This document shows, piece after piece, positions 7,358 to 18,480 of a DNA stretch of 64,000 nt (position 1 is the first letter of the stretch; each line of letters starts with the position of its first letter). The translations under genes and the position numbers were made by a program. The notes beneath the pieces are model-generated. The model had not been told where the DNA came from. It was given only the letters and a program-made list of their open reading frames with translations, and did not search any database. This DNA is from Microbulbifer variabilis ATCC 700307 (GTDB taxonomy: Bacteria > Pseudomonadota > Gammaproteobacteria > Pseudomonadales > Cellvibrionaceae), in the NCBI RefSeq assembly GCF_000380565.1, contig NZ_AQYJ01000020.1, positions 62,001 to 126,000 on the forward strand, given 5' to 3'.

Positions 7358-9334
7358 ATGCCCAGCAAGATCCCCCAGCATTTTATCGATGACCTGCTCG
7401 CCAGAGCAGATATTGTCGAGTTGGTGGACAGCCGGGTTAAATTGCGCAAAACCGGCAAAAACTACTCCGCCTGCTGCCCCTTTCACGATGAGAAAACTCC
7501 ATCTTTTACCGTAAGTCCAGACAAGCAGTTCTATTACTGCTTTGGTTGCGGCGCCAACGGCAACGCCATTGGCTTTCTCATGGAGTACGACCGCCTCCCC
7601 TTCCCTGAGGCGGTAGAAAAACTCGCTGCAACCCGCGGCCTTGAGGTACCCCGGGAGCAACTCGCACCAGGGCAAGAGAAACGCCAAAAAGAGAGCCAGT
7701 CCCTCTACCAACTCACAGAGAAAGTCGCAGATTACTACCGCGAGCAACTTCGCAGCCACCCTACCGCCGGCAATGCCGTGGCTTATCTACGCAACCGCGG
7801 CCTTTCAGGGGAGATTGCCCGCGACTTCGGTATAGGCCTGGCGCCCCCGGGCTGGGATAACCTGCTCAACGCACTGGCCGATACTCCAGAAAAAGCGGAC
7901 CAGCTGGAACTGGCGGGCCTGGCCATTCGCCGCCAGGATAGCGATGGCAATACTAAGCCCAACTCGCGCCACCATTATGATCGTTTCCGCAATCGTATTA
8001 TTTTCCCAATCCGCGACCAGCGCGGACGCGCTATCGCCTTCGGTGGACGAGTACTGGGAGATGAGAAACCCAAGTACCTGAACTCCCCTGAAACCCCTAT
8101 TTTCCACAAGAGCCGTGAGCTCTACGGCCTGTGGGAAGCACGTCAGGCCAATCGCAACCTTGAACGCCTGATTGTGGTAGAGGGCTATATGGATGTGGTG
8201 GCCCTGGCCCAGTTCGATATCCGTTGCGCCGTCGCCACCCTGGGGACCGCTTGTGGCGAAGACCATATCCAACTCGCCTTCCGCCACACCACAGAGCTGC
8301 TGTTCTGCTTTGACGGCGACCGCGCCGGCCGCACTGCCGCGCGACGTGCCCTTGAGTCTGCTCTGCCACAAATGCAGGATGGCCGCAGCCTTCGCTTCCT
8401 GTTGCTGCCGGAAGGTGAGGACCCAGACACCCTGGTGCGCCAGCTGGGCGGAGAGCGCTTTCAGCAGCTAATGGAGGAACAGGCCCTGCCACTGGAAGAT
8501 TTTCTCTTTGATTTGCTCAGCGAGGATCTCAACCTACAAACCATGGACGGCCGCGCGCGCCTGTCCAAACTCGCCGCTCCTCTACTGGATTTGCTACCAG
8601 AAGGTGTTTACCGCCAACTGATGTTCCAACAACTCGCCTCACGCACAGGTCTCGACAAAGAGACTTTGCAGGAGGTTATCCAAGCGGAGAAAGCCCGCAA
8701 CACCCAGGTACAGCGCAGGCAACCTCAACAAACAACAGCCGAACAAGAACATAGGACGACGCTAGAGCCCAATCAGGACTCCCAGCATCGCACTCCGCCA
8801 GAGCCCTGGCCACGAGATCGCGCCCCCTACCTGGCGGAAGCCTCCCCACAGGAACCTGGTAACCTGCGACGCAGCGGGCAATACCGCCTGCCAACGGAAC
8901 GTATGCTTATTGCCCTTCTGCTGCACCATCCACAACTTTCTGCACAAATAAAGGACCTGGAGCACTTCCGGACAAGTAGTGATCCCGATCTGGCACTCTT
9001 TGCACAGCTGGTAGAACTACTCAGGAACCGCCCCGAATATAACCTCAATCAGCTACTCGGCTATTGGCGCGCCCATCATGGTGCCGAATCCTGCGATACC
9101 CTGGCCCAGCTCGCCGCATCCCAGCTGGTCTCCAGTATTCGCCAGTTAGCACAAGGCAATAGCAACCTGGAATACGATCCACAAACTGAATTCAGCGACT
9201 GCCTGCAGCGCCTGAAACAAGCCGCTGACAAGCAGCGTAAGCGTGATTTACTCGCCCAACTCAAAAGTGGCACCCAGCTCAGCCAGGAAGAACAGCTGGC
9301 GCTTTTGGCCAACTGGCGCAGAAAAGACAATTAA
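7358..9334 (+). CDS. dnaG: DNA primase
   Basis: This 658-residue protein makes RNA primers for replication. The N-terminal zinc ribbon has ligands Cys40, His43, Cys61 and Cys64. The Toprim core includes IVVEGYMDVVALAQF and the acidic LLFCFDGDRAG. The C-terminal third, ending near 9334, is the DnaB-interacting helicase-binding domain. Between core and C-terminal domain is a Gln/Pro/Glu-rich linker (about residues 448-505) that is longer and less ordered than in E. coli. It is the third gene of the rpsU-yqeY-dnaG-rpoD cluster. About 195 bases separate it from rpoD, leaving room for an rpoD promoter. Confidence 0.97.
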   Translation: MPSKIPQHFIDDLLARADIVELVDSRVKLRKTGKNYSACCPFHDEKTPSFTVSPDKQFYYCFGCGANGNAIGFLMEYDRLPFPEAVEKLAATRGLEVPREQLAPGQEKRQKESQSLYQLTEKVADYYREQLRSHPTAGNAVAYLRNRGLSGEIARDFGIGLAPPGWDNLLNALADTPEKADQLELAGLAIRRQDSDGNTKPNSRHHYDRFRNRIIFPIRDQRGRAIAFGGRVLGDEKPKYLNSPETPIFHKSRELYGLWEARQANRNLERLIVVEGYMDVVALAQFDIRCAVATLGTACGEDHIQLAFRHTTELLFCFDGDRAGRTAARRALESALPQMQDGRSLRFLLLPEGEDPDTLVRQLGGERFQQLMEEQALPLEDFLFDLLSEDLNLQTMDGRARLSKLAAPLLDLLPEGVYRQLMFQQLASRTGLDKETLQEVIQAEKARNTQVQRRQPQQTTAEQEHRTTLEPNQDSQHRTPPEPWPRDRAPYLAEASPQEPGNLRRSGQYRLPTERMLIALLLHHPQLSAQIKDLEHFRTSSDPDLALFAQLVELLRNRPEYNLNQLLGYWRAHHGAESCDTLAQLAASQLVSSIRQLAQGNSNLEYDPQTEFSDCLQRLKQAADKQRKRDLLAQLKSGTQLSQEEQLALLANWRRKDN

Positions 9335-9439
9335 TCTGCATTAACCCCTTGAAAACTGTGGGCTCAACACTATATTCACACACCCCGCCGGGCGGGAACG
9401 GGAACCCCAGCACCCTAAACTACGCACTAACGCCGTTAC

Positions 9440-9482
9440 TTGACAGCTAAAGTGGTTATTGCTATTGCAAATACGCTATAAT
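9440..9482 (+). promoter_or_regulatory. Possible rpoD promoter elements
   Basis: The dnaG-rpoD gap contains TTGACA at 9440-9445 and a perfect TATAAT at 9477-9482. They are too far apart (31 bases) to form one promoter, so either TATAAT uses a poor -35 near 9454, or TTGACA pairs with a weak -10 near 9463. A separate rpoD promoter here is likely from the gap length, but the exact elements are uncertain. Confidence 0.35.
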
Positions 9483-9529
9483 CCCGCGTCTTTGTCCCGT
9501 ATTTTCATCCCCAGAATTCAGGGTTGTGC

Positions 9530-11392
<1,863 letters not shown>

Positions 11393-11401
11393 GCGCCAAC
11401 T

Positions 11402-11431
11402 AAAAAGCCCGGTTTCGACCGGGCTTTTTTA
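11402..11431 (+). terminator. Rho-independent terminator of the rpoD cluster
   Basis: The stem AAAAAGCCCGG pairs with CCGGGCTTTTTT around a TTTCGA loop, nine bases after the rpoD stop. Confidence 0.92.
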
Positions 11432-11483
11432 TGTGACACAATAAAGACCACCCTCAAGGGTCTACGGATGGCAGGAGAGTAAT

Positions 11484-11903
11484 ATGCAAAAAGAAGTCGC
11501 CAGCAAACCGGAAAAGTCTGAAGGAGTCGCCAATAAGCCGGGCAAAAAAGGCCTTGCTCGACTGATCGCCGCCGCCAGATATTCGAGCGAAGGCCTCGCC
11601 GCCGCCTGGCGTAATGAGGAAGCCTTCCGTATGGAAATCATCCTCGTAATCTTCATTATCCCTCTCGCCATCTGGGTCGGAGATACACCGGCAGAGCGCG
11701 CCATACTAATCGCCGTAAGCTTGGTGGTACTGCCCCTTGAGCTAATCAACAGCGCCATTGAGGCTACCGTGGACCGCATAAGCCCAGAAAAACACCCTTT
11801 GGCCAAGATTGCCAAGGACACAGGCTCCGCCGCCGTAGCCGTGGCTCTTATTTCATGGCTGATTGTCTGGGGCTGCATAGTAATTCCCAAGCTGCCAATC
11901 TAA
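11484..11903 (+). CDS. dgkA: Diacylglycerol kinase (prokaryotic, DagK family)
   Basis: This 139-residue inner-membrane enzyme phosphorylates diacylglycerol to phosphatidate, recycling lipid released by glucan and lipid A modification. It shows the amphipathic [23 protein letters not shown] segment, three membrane helices and the catalytic [33 protein letters not shown] block with the conserved Glu/Asn/Asp residues. A Lys-rich N-terminal extension of about 25 residues precedes the usual start. AGGAGAG lies upstream of ATG 11484. The gene follows the rpoD terminator and is transcribed separately. Confidence 0.95.
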   Translation: MQKEVASKPEKSEGVANKPGKKGLARLIAAARYSSEGLAAAWRNEEAFRMEIILVIFIIPLAIWVGDTPAERAILIAVSLVVLPLELINSAIEATVDRISPEKHPLAKIAKDTGSAAVAVALISWLIVWGCIVIPKLPI

Positions 11904-11934
11904 CCGCGATCTGTGTAAAAGCTTGAAGAGAAAA

Positions 11935-11955
11935 GCGGGAAGCTTAACTTCCCGC
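11935..11955 (+). terminator. Hairpin after dgkA
   Basis: GCGGGAAG and CTTCCCGC form a perfect 8-base stem with a 5-base loop. No T-run follows, so it may be a weak terminator or an mRNA-stabilising hairpin. Confidence 0.45.
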
Positions 11956-12210
11956 CCCATCTAAACGGCAGTACCAGTTAAAACCCTAAAATCATACGGT
12001 CGTACTAATATAGAAAGCTGTAAATTCCAACTGCCTTACCATTGACACTAAAATACACCGCCAAGTATTTCGTATAAAAAATAAACGATAAAGTTCACGT
12101 TGGCAGGCAAAGGCTGCCGAGAGGAAATCTCTGCCACAAAGGCATTGATTTGAAAGGAAAAATCTTGTACTTTCCCCAACCGCTTGCAACGATCCCCGCA
12201 AGCAAAGTGT

Positions 12211-12287
12211 GGGCCCTTAGCTCAGTTGGTTAGAGCATCCGACTCATAATCGGCAGGTCCTGGGTTCGAGTCCCGGAGGGCCCACCA
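12211..12287 (+). tRNA. tRNA with CAT anticodon (Met, possibly Ile2)
   Basis: A 77-base cloverleaf is visible: acceptor GGGCCCT/AGGGCCC, D arm GCTC..GAGC with TTGGTTA, anticodon loop CTCATAA, T arm CTGGG-TTCGAGT-CCCGG, and an encoded CCA. The anticodon CAT fits elongator tRNA-Met. The acceptor stem also resembles the tRNA-Ile that carries lysidine at C34, and sequence alone does not settle which it is; presence of tilS elsewhere would not discriminate. It stands alone, and the DNA after it is AT-rich and gene-poor. Confidence 0.93.
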
Positions 12288-12826
12288 CCTTTAAATCCCC
12301 CAGTGAACCCCATGTTGTTGCGATCAAAGCTTGTCCGCTTTGGCCAACTTTTGGTCCCATAGGATAGCTAAATTATCCACCGCATTCTGAGGCCCTGCCC
12401 TATTGAAACCATATAGTGTCCCTTGTGGCCAGGTTATATTCCATAGATAAGCAAAACTGACCGCAGACAAAACAGCAAAGCCCTCTCAAAAATCTCCACT
12501 CACCTTCTCTTCCCAACATCTTCAGTCAGCCCACTACAATCCATACTTACGCTCGTTAGCTTTACATCCTCGGCCCACTTTTCTGGTGACCAATTAAAAA
12601 CTACGCATAATTTAAAAAAAACCTAAGCTATTTTTAAATATCAGCCCTACAGAATTCAATTTTTATGGGCTAATAAATAGCGCATACTAGTAATTGAATA
12701 GACCCTCAATATCATCGCAAGTATTTGGAGGCACATTGCATATGGAATGAACACAAACTCATATATCAGTGAGTTAGAAAGTCAATTCGGCTGACGGAGG
12801 GACCATATTCCCCCAAAACTTAAAAG
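12288..12826. other. Gene-free AT-rich stretch after the tRNA
   Basis: No convincing coding frame, terminator or repeat is visible in these 540 bases. I looked for a second copy of the tRNA 3' end and for an integrase and saw neither, so there is no direct sign of an integrated island despite the position. Confidence 0.5.
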
Positions 12827-13665
12827 CTAATTTCTTAGCTCTTCCTCGCTTTGCCGCTTGGAAATACACTTTTTCAGAACAGTCGGATCACAATAATTTC
12901 CAGTATCTACAAAACGACTTCGAATAATTTGTGCCGTAACATCTCCCTTATTCCCTTCATCAAGCTCAATGCCGTCAGCACCAACACGCGAAAAAAGTGA
13001 GTCAATGACAGTTGTATAGATACTGCCTTCGCCACGTTCATCAATCCAGATACCATCACCATCAAAGGCTCCATACCCGACAGATTCTATCTTTACATTC
13101 GCCAAATGTGCAGATATAGACGCTGGTGAACCATCACCACCGCCACCCATGCCACCTCCACATTTATGCGAAGAGCACAGTCGGATATGTGAATACCATG
13201 ATGAGCCGATCCGCTAACATGAACTTTTTCAAGAATAATATTTACAGTGCCCTTCTGACTCTCGCCTACCTTGAGATAAATACCTTTCCCACCAGGTTCA
13301 GCAAGATCCACTCTGTTCTCAATATGAAAACAACCAGGGCCTTCAAAATTCAGATTTGAGAGTGATAAATCAGCTTCCTCACTGATTCGTAAAAGGTCAA
13401 CATTATTTTGAGTTATAATAATTTGTCCACACCATGGATAACCAAAGGCAATTTACCTGAGTACTCCAAAGACTCCGCAATTCAAATATCACCGCCTGTT
13501 ACAATGCTAATTATAGGAGGAGTCGAAAGTTTAGAGGCTATGGAAAGTACAGCGCGAAGAGAACCGGAACCAGAATCCCCTTAGATGTCACAACCAGAGG
13601 CTCGGCATAGGAGTTAAGTGATAGCAAACAACTAATTAAAAAATTCAAAAAACTATGCTGAAAAA
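12827..13665 (-). pseudogene. Decayed right-handed beta-helix protein gene
   Basis: Fragments in different frames line up as one protein read leftwards. A secretion-signal-like piece ending SLNSYAEPLVVTS (near 13650-13590) is followed by GDSGSGSLRAVLSIAS in another frame, the kind of segment found at the start of extracellular beta-helix repeat proteins. Next come AESLEYSGKLPLVIHGVDK, then LRISEEADLSLSNLNFEGPGCFHIENRVDL and KVHVSGSAHHGIHISDC (to about 13165), then VKIESVGYGAFDGDGIWI through to the stop at 12827. Crossing these pieces needs at least three frameshifts and one in-frame stop (near 13480). The beta-helix assignment rests on the repeated short G-I/V-x-I-x-strand pattern. The gene is clearly inactive as a single protein. 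Confidence 0.7.
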
Positions 13666-13925
13666 TATTTTTAGAGCCACTCAATAGAAGAATTTTCTAA
13701 AATTCCTGTTAGATTATTACCCTGCCAAAAAACAATCTTAACATCATAAAAATGTACAGTCCGGCCAAACCATAATTCGAAAAGATAAATATAGGCTGTC
13801 ATAAAATGACACTTATTTGCCTATCAAAGATATTTTAAGAATTAAAATCTTAACGATCTAAAAAGCTTATATACCATGGCATTTTAAATGCTCAATACCG
13901 AATATCATATAAAAGAAAACCTGTA

Positions 13926-14435
13926 CTACAGTGGAGCTACAGTAGTGCGAAATAATGGTTGATTATTCATCCATGGAATTTTTTCAGCAGCATGGCATTT
14001 CATACAGGCTGAACGACCATTAGAAAATCCCTGCCATGCCTTTTTGATATCTCTACTCTCAAATGAACCAAGCACATTACCGTATACCAAGTCCAAGAAA
14101 ATAGCATCGGCATTGGCTTTGCGTGCGGGGCGCTTGAGATAGCCATTTTTAATAGCAGTTTTTATTTTTTCCCAGTGGTATATGGCAAGATCAAAATTCT
14201 CATCCTGTAAAGCCAAGAAAATGCTTTTGTATCGATATCCCACTTCCCACATTGAAGCAGAAAAACCACCAAGATAGTTTTGCAGCAAAATCAAGCGATC
14301 TTTCTCACTTTCTGCGTTTAACAACCAGTCTCGCTCATTACCAGTGTCGTAACTCTCAGAATATGCAAAATTTGTTACTGATAAACAAACTATCAGAGTC
14401 ATCAGCAATTTATTCCCATTCAATATCTTCGTCAT
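13926..14435 (-). CDS. Exported cytochrome c'-like heme protein
   Basis: The 169-residue protein has a signal peptide (cleavage probably after FAYS) and one heme-c motif CMKCH at Cys144, near the C-terminus. The middle is helical, with aromatic and charged residues (LQNYLGGFSASMWEVGYRYK, YHWEKIKTAIKNGYLKRPARK). A C-terminal CxxCH on a helical bundle is the layout of cytochrome c' proteins, so I compare it to these, but overall similarity is not something I can measure here. It should sit in the periplasm and bind heme through the Ccm system. No redox partner gene is adjacent, and the surrounding DNA is AT-rich accessory sequence. Confidence 0.7.
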   Translation of the reverse strand: MTKILNGNKLLMTLIVCLSVTNFAYSESYDTGNERDWLLNAESEKDRLILLQNYLGGFSASMWEVGYRYKSIFLALQDENFDLAIYHWEKIKTAIKNGYLKRPARKANADAIFLDLVYGNVLGSFESRDIKKAWQGFSNGRSACMKCHAAEKIPWMNNQPLFRTTVAPL

Positions 14436-14727
14436 GAGCGATAACCAGTTAACCAGTGGTGTATGTCTGCTAAATACTTATAGCAGCTTGAAGCAGACAA
14501 GAACGCCAAATACTCTTTAATTAGTTAAACAATTGTTGGTTTTTGTAATTTTAACCCTCTGATCAAATTTATTGGGGGAACTCAAAACATCAATCAGATA
14601 TAAGATTTGGCTATATAAGAAATTATAAATTAAATTTATATTTATCCGCCATTATAATTTTATGAACTCCCTAAAGTAGACCTGCAAGATTGAACGAGAT
14701 GCCGGTAAACCCGCAGGGAATAAGTGA

Positions 14728-15273
14728 ATGGCCGGTGTCGAAATCGAGAAAATCACAATGAGTGAAATTATTTGGCCCCAGGGCTTTGTTCCAGGATTTA
14801 CCGATAACTATTGCTCTAATGAGCTAATTGTCGCCGGATTATCTACTGCGGATATATGGCCATTACTCAACACCCCATCGCTATGGCCCCGCTACTATGC
14901 GAACTCTGCCAATATCCAATTCCAGGATGGACTGGGGCCTGAATTGAGAGAGGGTACGCGGTTTTCATTTGAAACTTTCGGCTTTCCGGTTGAAGCGCGC
15001 TGTGTAGAGTACCTTGCCCCGGTCAAAGGGCAGCCCGCGCGAGTAGCTTGGCATGGATGGGCTGGTGAAGGAGATGCTCGTCTAGATGTTCACCACGCCT
15101 GGTTAATAGAAGATCTATCCGGCGACCGAGTACGTATCCTCACCCAGGAAACACAGAATGGTTTACCAGCCATTGAATTAGCGAAAACACGACCTAACCC
15201 TATGATTAACGGCCACCAAGATTGGCTAGAGGGCCTGAGAACAGAGGCACTTAAGATTAAAGGAAGAAAATAA
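14728..15273 (+). CDS. SRPBCC-family protein
   Basis: The 181-residue protein has the pattern of a START/SRPBCC lipid- or polyketide-binding domain: LSTADIWPLLNTPSLWPRYYANSANIQF near the N-terminus, then LREGTRFSFETFGFPVEARCVEYLAP and a long C-terminal helix. Such proteins bind hydrophobic ligands; no specific substrate can be inferred. Two starts are possible, ATG 14728 (AGGG about ten bases upstream) and ATG 14758; I chose the first. Its stop codon overlaps the next gene's ATG by one base (TAATG), so it is translationally coupled to the dehydrogenase that follows. Confidence 0.75.
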   Translation: MAGVEIEKITMSEIIWPQGFVPGFTDNYCSNELIVAGLSTADIWPLLNTPSLWPRYYANSANIQFQDGLGPELREGTRFSFETFGFPVEARCVEYLAPVKGQPARVAWHGWAGEGDARLDVHHAWLIEDLSGDRVRILTQETQNGLPAIELAKTRPNPMINGHQDWLEGLRTEALKIKGRK

Positions 15274-16286
15274 TGAAAGCACTGACACTAAAAGCACCTG
15301 GTGGACTGGATCACATATCTGTAAGCGATATGCAAGACCCAGGGGAGCCAGGCCCAAATCAAATTCGAGTTGCTATTGGCGCATCTTCACTTAACTACCA
15401 TGACTTGCTTGTCGCCAACGGCAGTATACCCACGGAAGACGGCCGCATCCTGATGTCAGATGGCGCCGGCACAGTGGAAGCTGTTGGAGAAGGTGTGAGT
15501 GAATTTAAAGTTGGCGATTCTGTAGTTTCCTGTTTCTTTCCCCAGTGGCAAGCAGGGCCTGCATGCCACAACGTCTGGGGCTTCGGCAATACGCCGGGCG
15601 ATGGTATTGATGGAATGGCTGCTCAGTATGTTGTTCGTAGCGCCAACGCATTTACCCTCGCACCTACAGGCTGGAGCCATGCAGAGTCCGCCACGATCAC
15701 TACAGCCGGCCTCACTGCCTGGCGAGCCCTGGTGAGTGACGGCAAAGTGAAGCCAGGTGACACCATATTAACCCTCGGCACCGGTGGCGTATCAATAGCA
15801 GTGATTCAAATTGCCAACATGCTAGGGGCTAAAGTGATCGTGACTTCGTCATCTGATGAGAAGCTGAAGCGGGCAAAAGCCTTGGGGGCGACTGAGGGTA
15901 TCAACTATAGAACCCATGCCCAGTGGTCAGAAAAGGTATTGGAGTTAACCCATGGAAAAGGTGTCGACCATATTATTGAATTAGGCGGCCCTGCCACCTT
16001 GGAACAATCGATTCAATCAGTCAGGGTCGGTGGGCATATTTCACTGATTGGTGTTTTGACTGGGAGGCAGGGTGAAATTCCAACCGCCCTGCTGATGGGT
16101 AAACAAGCCCGTTTACAAGGGCTTGTTGTGGGAAATCGCTGTGAGCAACAAGACTATGTGGCCGCATTGGAAGCCAATAATATCCATCCGGTAATTGATA
16201 AAACCCTCCCCTTTACTGATCTGGCAAAGGCCTTCGAGCACCAGGCCAAAGGGTCACACTTTGGAAAAATCTGTGTAGAGTGGTAA
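15273..16286 (+). CDS. Medium-chain NAD(P)-dependent alcohol dehydrogenase / quinone oxidoreductase-like
   Basis: This 337-residue MDR-superfamily protein has an N-terminal GroES-like domain (SSLNYHDLLVANGSIP, SDGAGTVEAVGEGVSEFKVGDSVV) and a C-terminal Rossmann fold with a coenzyme loop LTLGTGGVSIAVIQIA. The structural-zinc cysteine cluster of classical alcohol dehydrogenases is absent, which points to the zinc-independent, NADPH-preferring quinone-oxidoreductase-like branch. The cofactor is inferred from the family. It is the second gene of a two-gene unit with the SRPBCC protein, overlapping by one base. A GlxA-type regulator is convergent downstream and may control the pair. Confidence 0.85.
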   Translation: MKALTLKAPGGLDHISVSDMQDPGEPGPNQIRVAIGASSLNYHDLLVANGSIPTEDGRILMSDGAGTVEAVGEGVSEFKVGDSVVSCFFPQWQAGPACHNVWGFGNTPGDGIDGMAAQYVVRSANAFTLAPTGWSHAESATITTAGLTAWRALVSDGKVKPGDTILTLGTGGVSIAVIQIANMLGAKVIVTSSSDEKLKRAKALGATEGINYRTHAQWSEKVLELTHGKGVDHIIELGGPATLEQSIQSVRVGGHISLIGVLTGRQGEIPTALLMGKQARLQGLVVGNRCEQQDYVAALEANNIHPVIDKTLPFTDLAKAFEHQAKGSHFGKICVEW

Positions 16287-16625
16287 TTACTTTTAAAAAA
16301 AATTTTTACCTCCCGCAACAGGATTTTAAAACCCTGATGCGGGGATAAGCTAAAAACTCTCCACTAAATTTAAATAGAGAATTACTGACTTCACTTAACA
16401 AGGGGATATATAACTATCCGAGTATCTATTAATTATGAGAATAAGCCAGGAAATGATTACGTCAGCTTCTCGGAAGATATTGTGTAGCTAATACCCAGTA
16501 GAAATAAAAAGTTTCCTTTCGCTACGTTTTAAGCTGCTCTTACACATAACGGCGGAAACCGGAAATCCAGTGATCGCAGATCTAGTGGGTTATTTATTTT
16601 CCCAAATGCACAAAGAAATTTCTGT
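16287..16625. other. Convergent gap with a hairpin
   Basis: This gap lies between the dehydrogenase and the convergent regulator. It holds an imperfect hairpin at 16312-16343 (CCCGCA, CAGG paired with CCTG, TGCGGG). On the minus strand an A/T-rich run with eight T's follows a few bases later, so it may end the regulator transcript. Nothing else is visible. Confidence 0.45.
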
Positions 16626-17573
16626 TTAACCATGATTTCTGCTGAAGTAGGAGGGAGATACGCCAAATTGGGCATAAAACGCACGACGAAAGCTATCATA
16701 ACTAGCGAATCCGACGCGCAAAGCAACCTGTTCCAGGTTGAGACTTTCACAAGTAATAAGGTCCCTCGCGCGATTTAGACGTATCTGATTTAGATATTGG
16801 CTTGGTGTGCTCTGCAAATGGCGTTTAAATAAGCGAGTAAGCTGGCGCTCACTGATTGATATTCTCTCCGCCATGTCCGGAACACTGATAGATTTCTGGT
16901 AGTTCTCAGCCAACCACTCCAATAATGGGTTGAGACGCATACTATCGCCAGACTGTACCTGAAGCAGGTCTGAGTACTGGGCTTGACCTCCTCGACGCTG
17001 CAGGTATATGACAAGCTCCTTCGCCACACTCGCTGCAATCGTATTACCATGATCCCGACGAATAATCTCCAAGGCCAAATCGACACCGGACAAAACACCA
17101 GCGGAGGACCAAATCGCCCCACTTTCAATAAACAATGGATCTTGTTCTACCTGGTAATTAATGGCCTGCCGAGCCAGTTGCTGGCAATGACGCCAGTGTG
17201 TAGTAACTCTGTGGCTCTGCTCGGGGAAGATCTTAGCCAAAACAAAGGCACCGGTGCAAATACTCACAACCCTACTGGCACTATTTGCAATTAACCTTAG
17301 CGCATTGAGCTGCTTGGAGCTCAGCTCTAGTTGCCGCATGCCAATTCCACCACAGATAACCAAGTAGTCGAACTGAGGTAACTGATAAATATCGCCGTCT
17401 ACAGTTAGAGACTGACCATAAGCGGTTTTGACATGGCCGGCCTCAAGGCCAATCAGGCTACAAATATAAGCCTCACTTACAAAGCTATTTACCTCCATAA
17501 ATGCATCCAGGGGACCAAAAAGGTCTAAAGCTTGGAACCCATTAGCAATAAAAAAACCTATTCTCTTAGCCAT
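16626..17573 (-). CDS. GlxA-like AraC-family transcriptional regulator
   Basis: The 315-residue protein combines an N-terminal DJ-1/PfpI-like (class I amidotransferase-fold) domain (RIGFFIANGFQALDLFGPLDAF, then VSICTGAFVLA with the nucleophile-elbow Cys) with a C-terminal double helix-turn-helix AraC domain (SISERQLTRLFKRHLQSTPSQYLNQIRLNRARDLI, then QVALRVGFASYDSFRRAFYAQFGVSPSYF). Regulators of this type control catabolic genes for small nitrogen or polyol compounds; no ligand can be named. I start at ATG 17573, which has GGAGGAG upstream; a longer frame to 17699 lacks a ribosome site. It is convergent to the SRPBCC-dehydrogenase pair. Confidence 0.88.
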   Translation of the reverse strand: MAKRIGFFIANGFQALDLFGPLDAFMEVNSFVSEAYICSLIGLEAGHVKTAYGQSLTVDGDIYQLPQFDYLVICGGIGMRQLELSSKQLNALRLIANSASRVVSICTGAFVLAKIFPEQSHRVTTHWRHCQQLARQAINYQVEQDPLFIESGAIWSSAGVLSGVDLALEIIRRDHGNTIAASVAKELVIYLQRRGGQAQYSDLLQVQSGDSMRLNPLLEWLAENYQKSISVPDMAERISISERQLTRLFKRHLQSTPSQYLNQIRLNRARDLITCESLNLEQVALRVGFASYDSFRRAFYAQFGVSPSYFSRNHG

Positions 17574-18108
17574 AACGTCTCCTCCGTGACTGCATTTTAA
17601 ACCTTCATCCAAGTCGGAAAAGACACAAATACGGCCTAAACAGACATTTAATACTCCTAACTCATAAAGATCGTAAAACCTTAATATCAAATACTTCACT
17701 GGCTTTGATGGTGGCTTTCATGACGATGTGGTCTTAAGGAGAGATGGAAGTCTACTGCTTTTAGGCAGTTCGATTATTTACTGCCGTTAATGAAATAGAT
17801 TATTTCACCTAAGAATTTTAAAGTTGAATGTAAAAGCCTTACGAGAAAGTAAATAATCTGAATCTCAACCTGAGAGCGATACTTGTTTTATTGGCTTCAC
17901 TTGGATTATGCCAAAGATGATACATCAACAAATAAGCCCTATTAAATTCCAACTTGAAACGCACCTGAAATTTCCTCTAGCCACATAAATAGATTAAGTT
18001 TCACCTGAGTCATGCTTCAATCACTTCGTCGTCTAAATAGATAGGCATCTAGAGCCATGTACTATAGATATTTCCTACCTTACGCTATACTCGGGCTTAT
18101 TCGTCGAG
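17574..18108. other. AT-rich gap without a recognised gene
   Basis: No frame with coding character is visible. The region presumably carries the promoter of the GlxA-like regulator and of the small gene that follows, but I cannot point to clear elements. Confidence 0.4.
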
Positions 18109-18420
18109 ATGTACCATTTTTTCTCAAACTGTAGCCAAACGAGTATGAGCCTTTCTTCTATTGCTATAGCCCTGCTTGCAACCAGTGCAACGCCAGATAC
18201 CTGCACCGATGGTATAGCGCTCGCTAGAGGCGTAGCTGCTATTACTTATGAATACCCTTGGCAAAGCGCCAATAAGAAAGACTATCTGGTGCGTAACTAT
18301 CCACGTATGTATTTGATAGTCCCAAAAAAGCTCGACAAGAAATTGAAAGAAGGGGGTTCCCCCACTGCTACAGTCAATAAGCAAAATTGCCAAGTAATTA
18401 ACGTTTACCTCGCCCGCTAA
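18109..18420 (+). CDS. Small exported hypothetical protein
   Basis: The 103-residue product has a hydrophobic stretch (SLSSIAIALLATSATP, about residues 14-29) that could be a signal peptide, followed by a Cys/Lys-rich basic domain with two Cys residues in the mature part. No domain is recognised. Two starts are possible, ATG 18109 and ATG 18145; the second places the hydrophobic stretch at the very N-terminus and may be the true one. Neither has a strong ribosome site. A clear terminator follows within 20 bases of the stop, which supports a real gene. Confidence 0.5.
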   Translation: MYHFFSNCSQTSMSLSSIAIALLATSATPDTCTDGIALARGVAAITYEYPWQSANKKDYLVRNYPRMYLIVPKKLDKKLKEGGSPTATVNKQNCQVINVYLAR

Positions 18421-18438
18421 CTCATTAATCTGATCCCA

Positions 18439-18466
18439 GCCTCCCCAATCACTGTTCTGGGGAGGC
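18439..18466 (+). terminator. Rho-independent terminator
   Basis: GCCTCCCCA pairs with TGGGGAGGC around a ten-base loop and is followed by TTATTTAAAT. It ends the small plus-strand gene upstream. Confidence 0.7.
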
Positions 18467-18480
18467 TTATTTAAATATTC

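Noticed and set aside
9440-9482. A single perfect sigma-70 promoter for rpoD from TTGACA and TATAAT
   Set aside because: The two boxes are 31 bases apart, so they cannot form one promoter; kept only as possible elements.
12211-14727. Integrative island at the tRNA
   Set aside because: No integrase and no repeat of the tRNA 3' end were found; only composition and a decayed gene hint at transfer.
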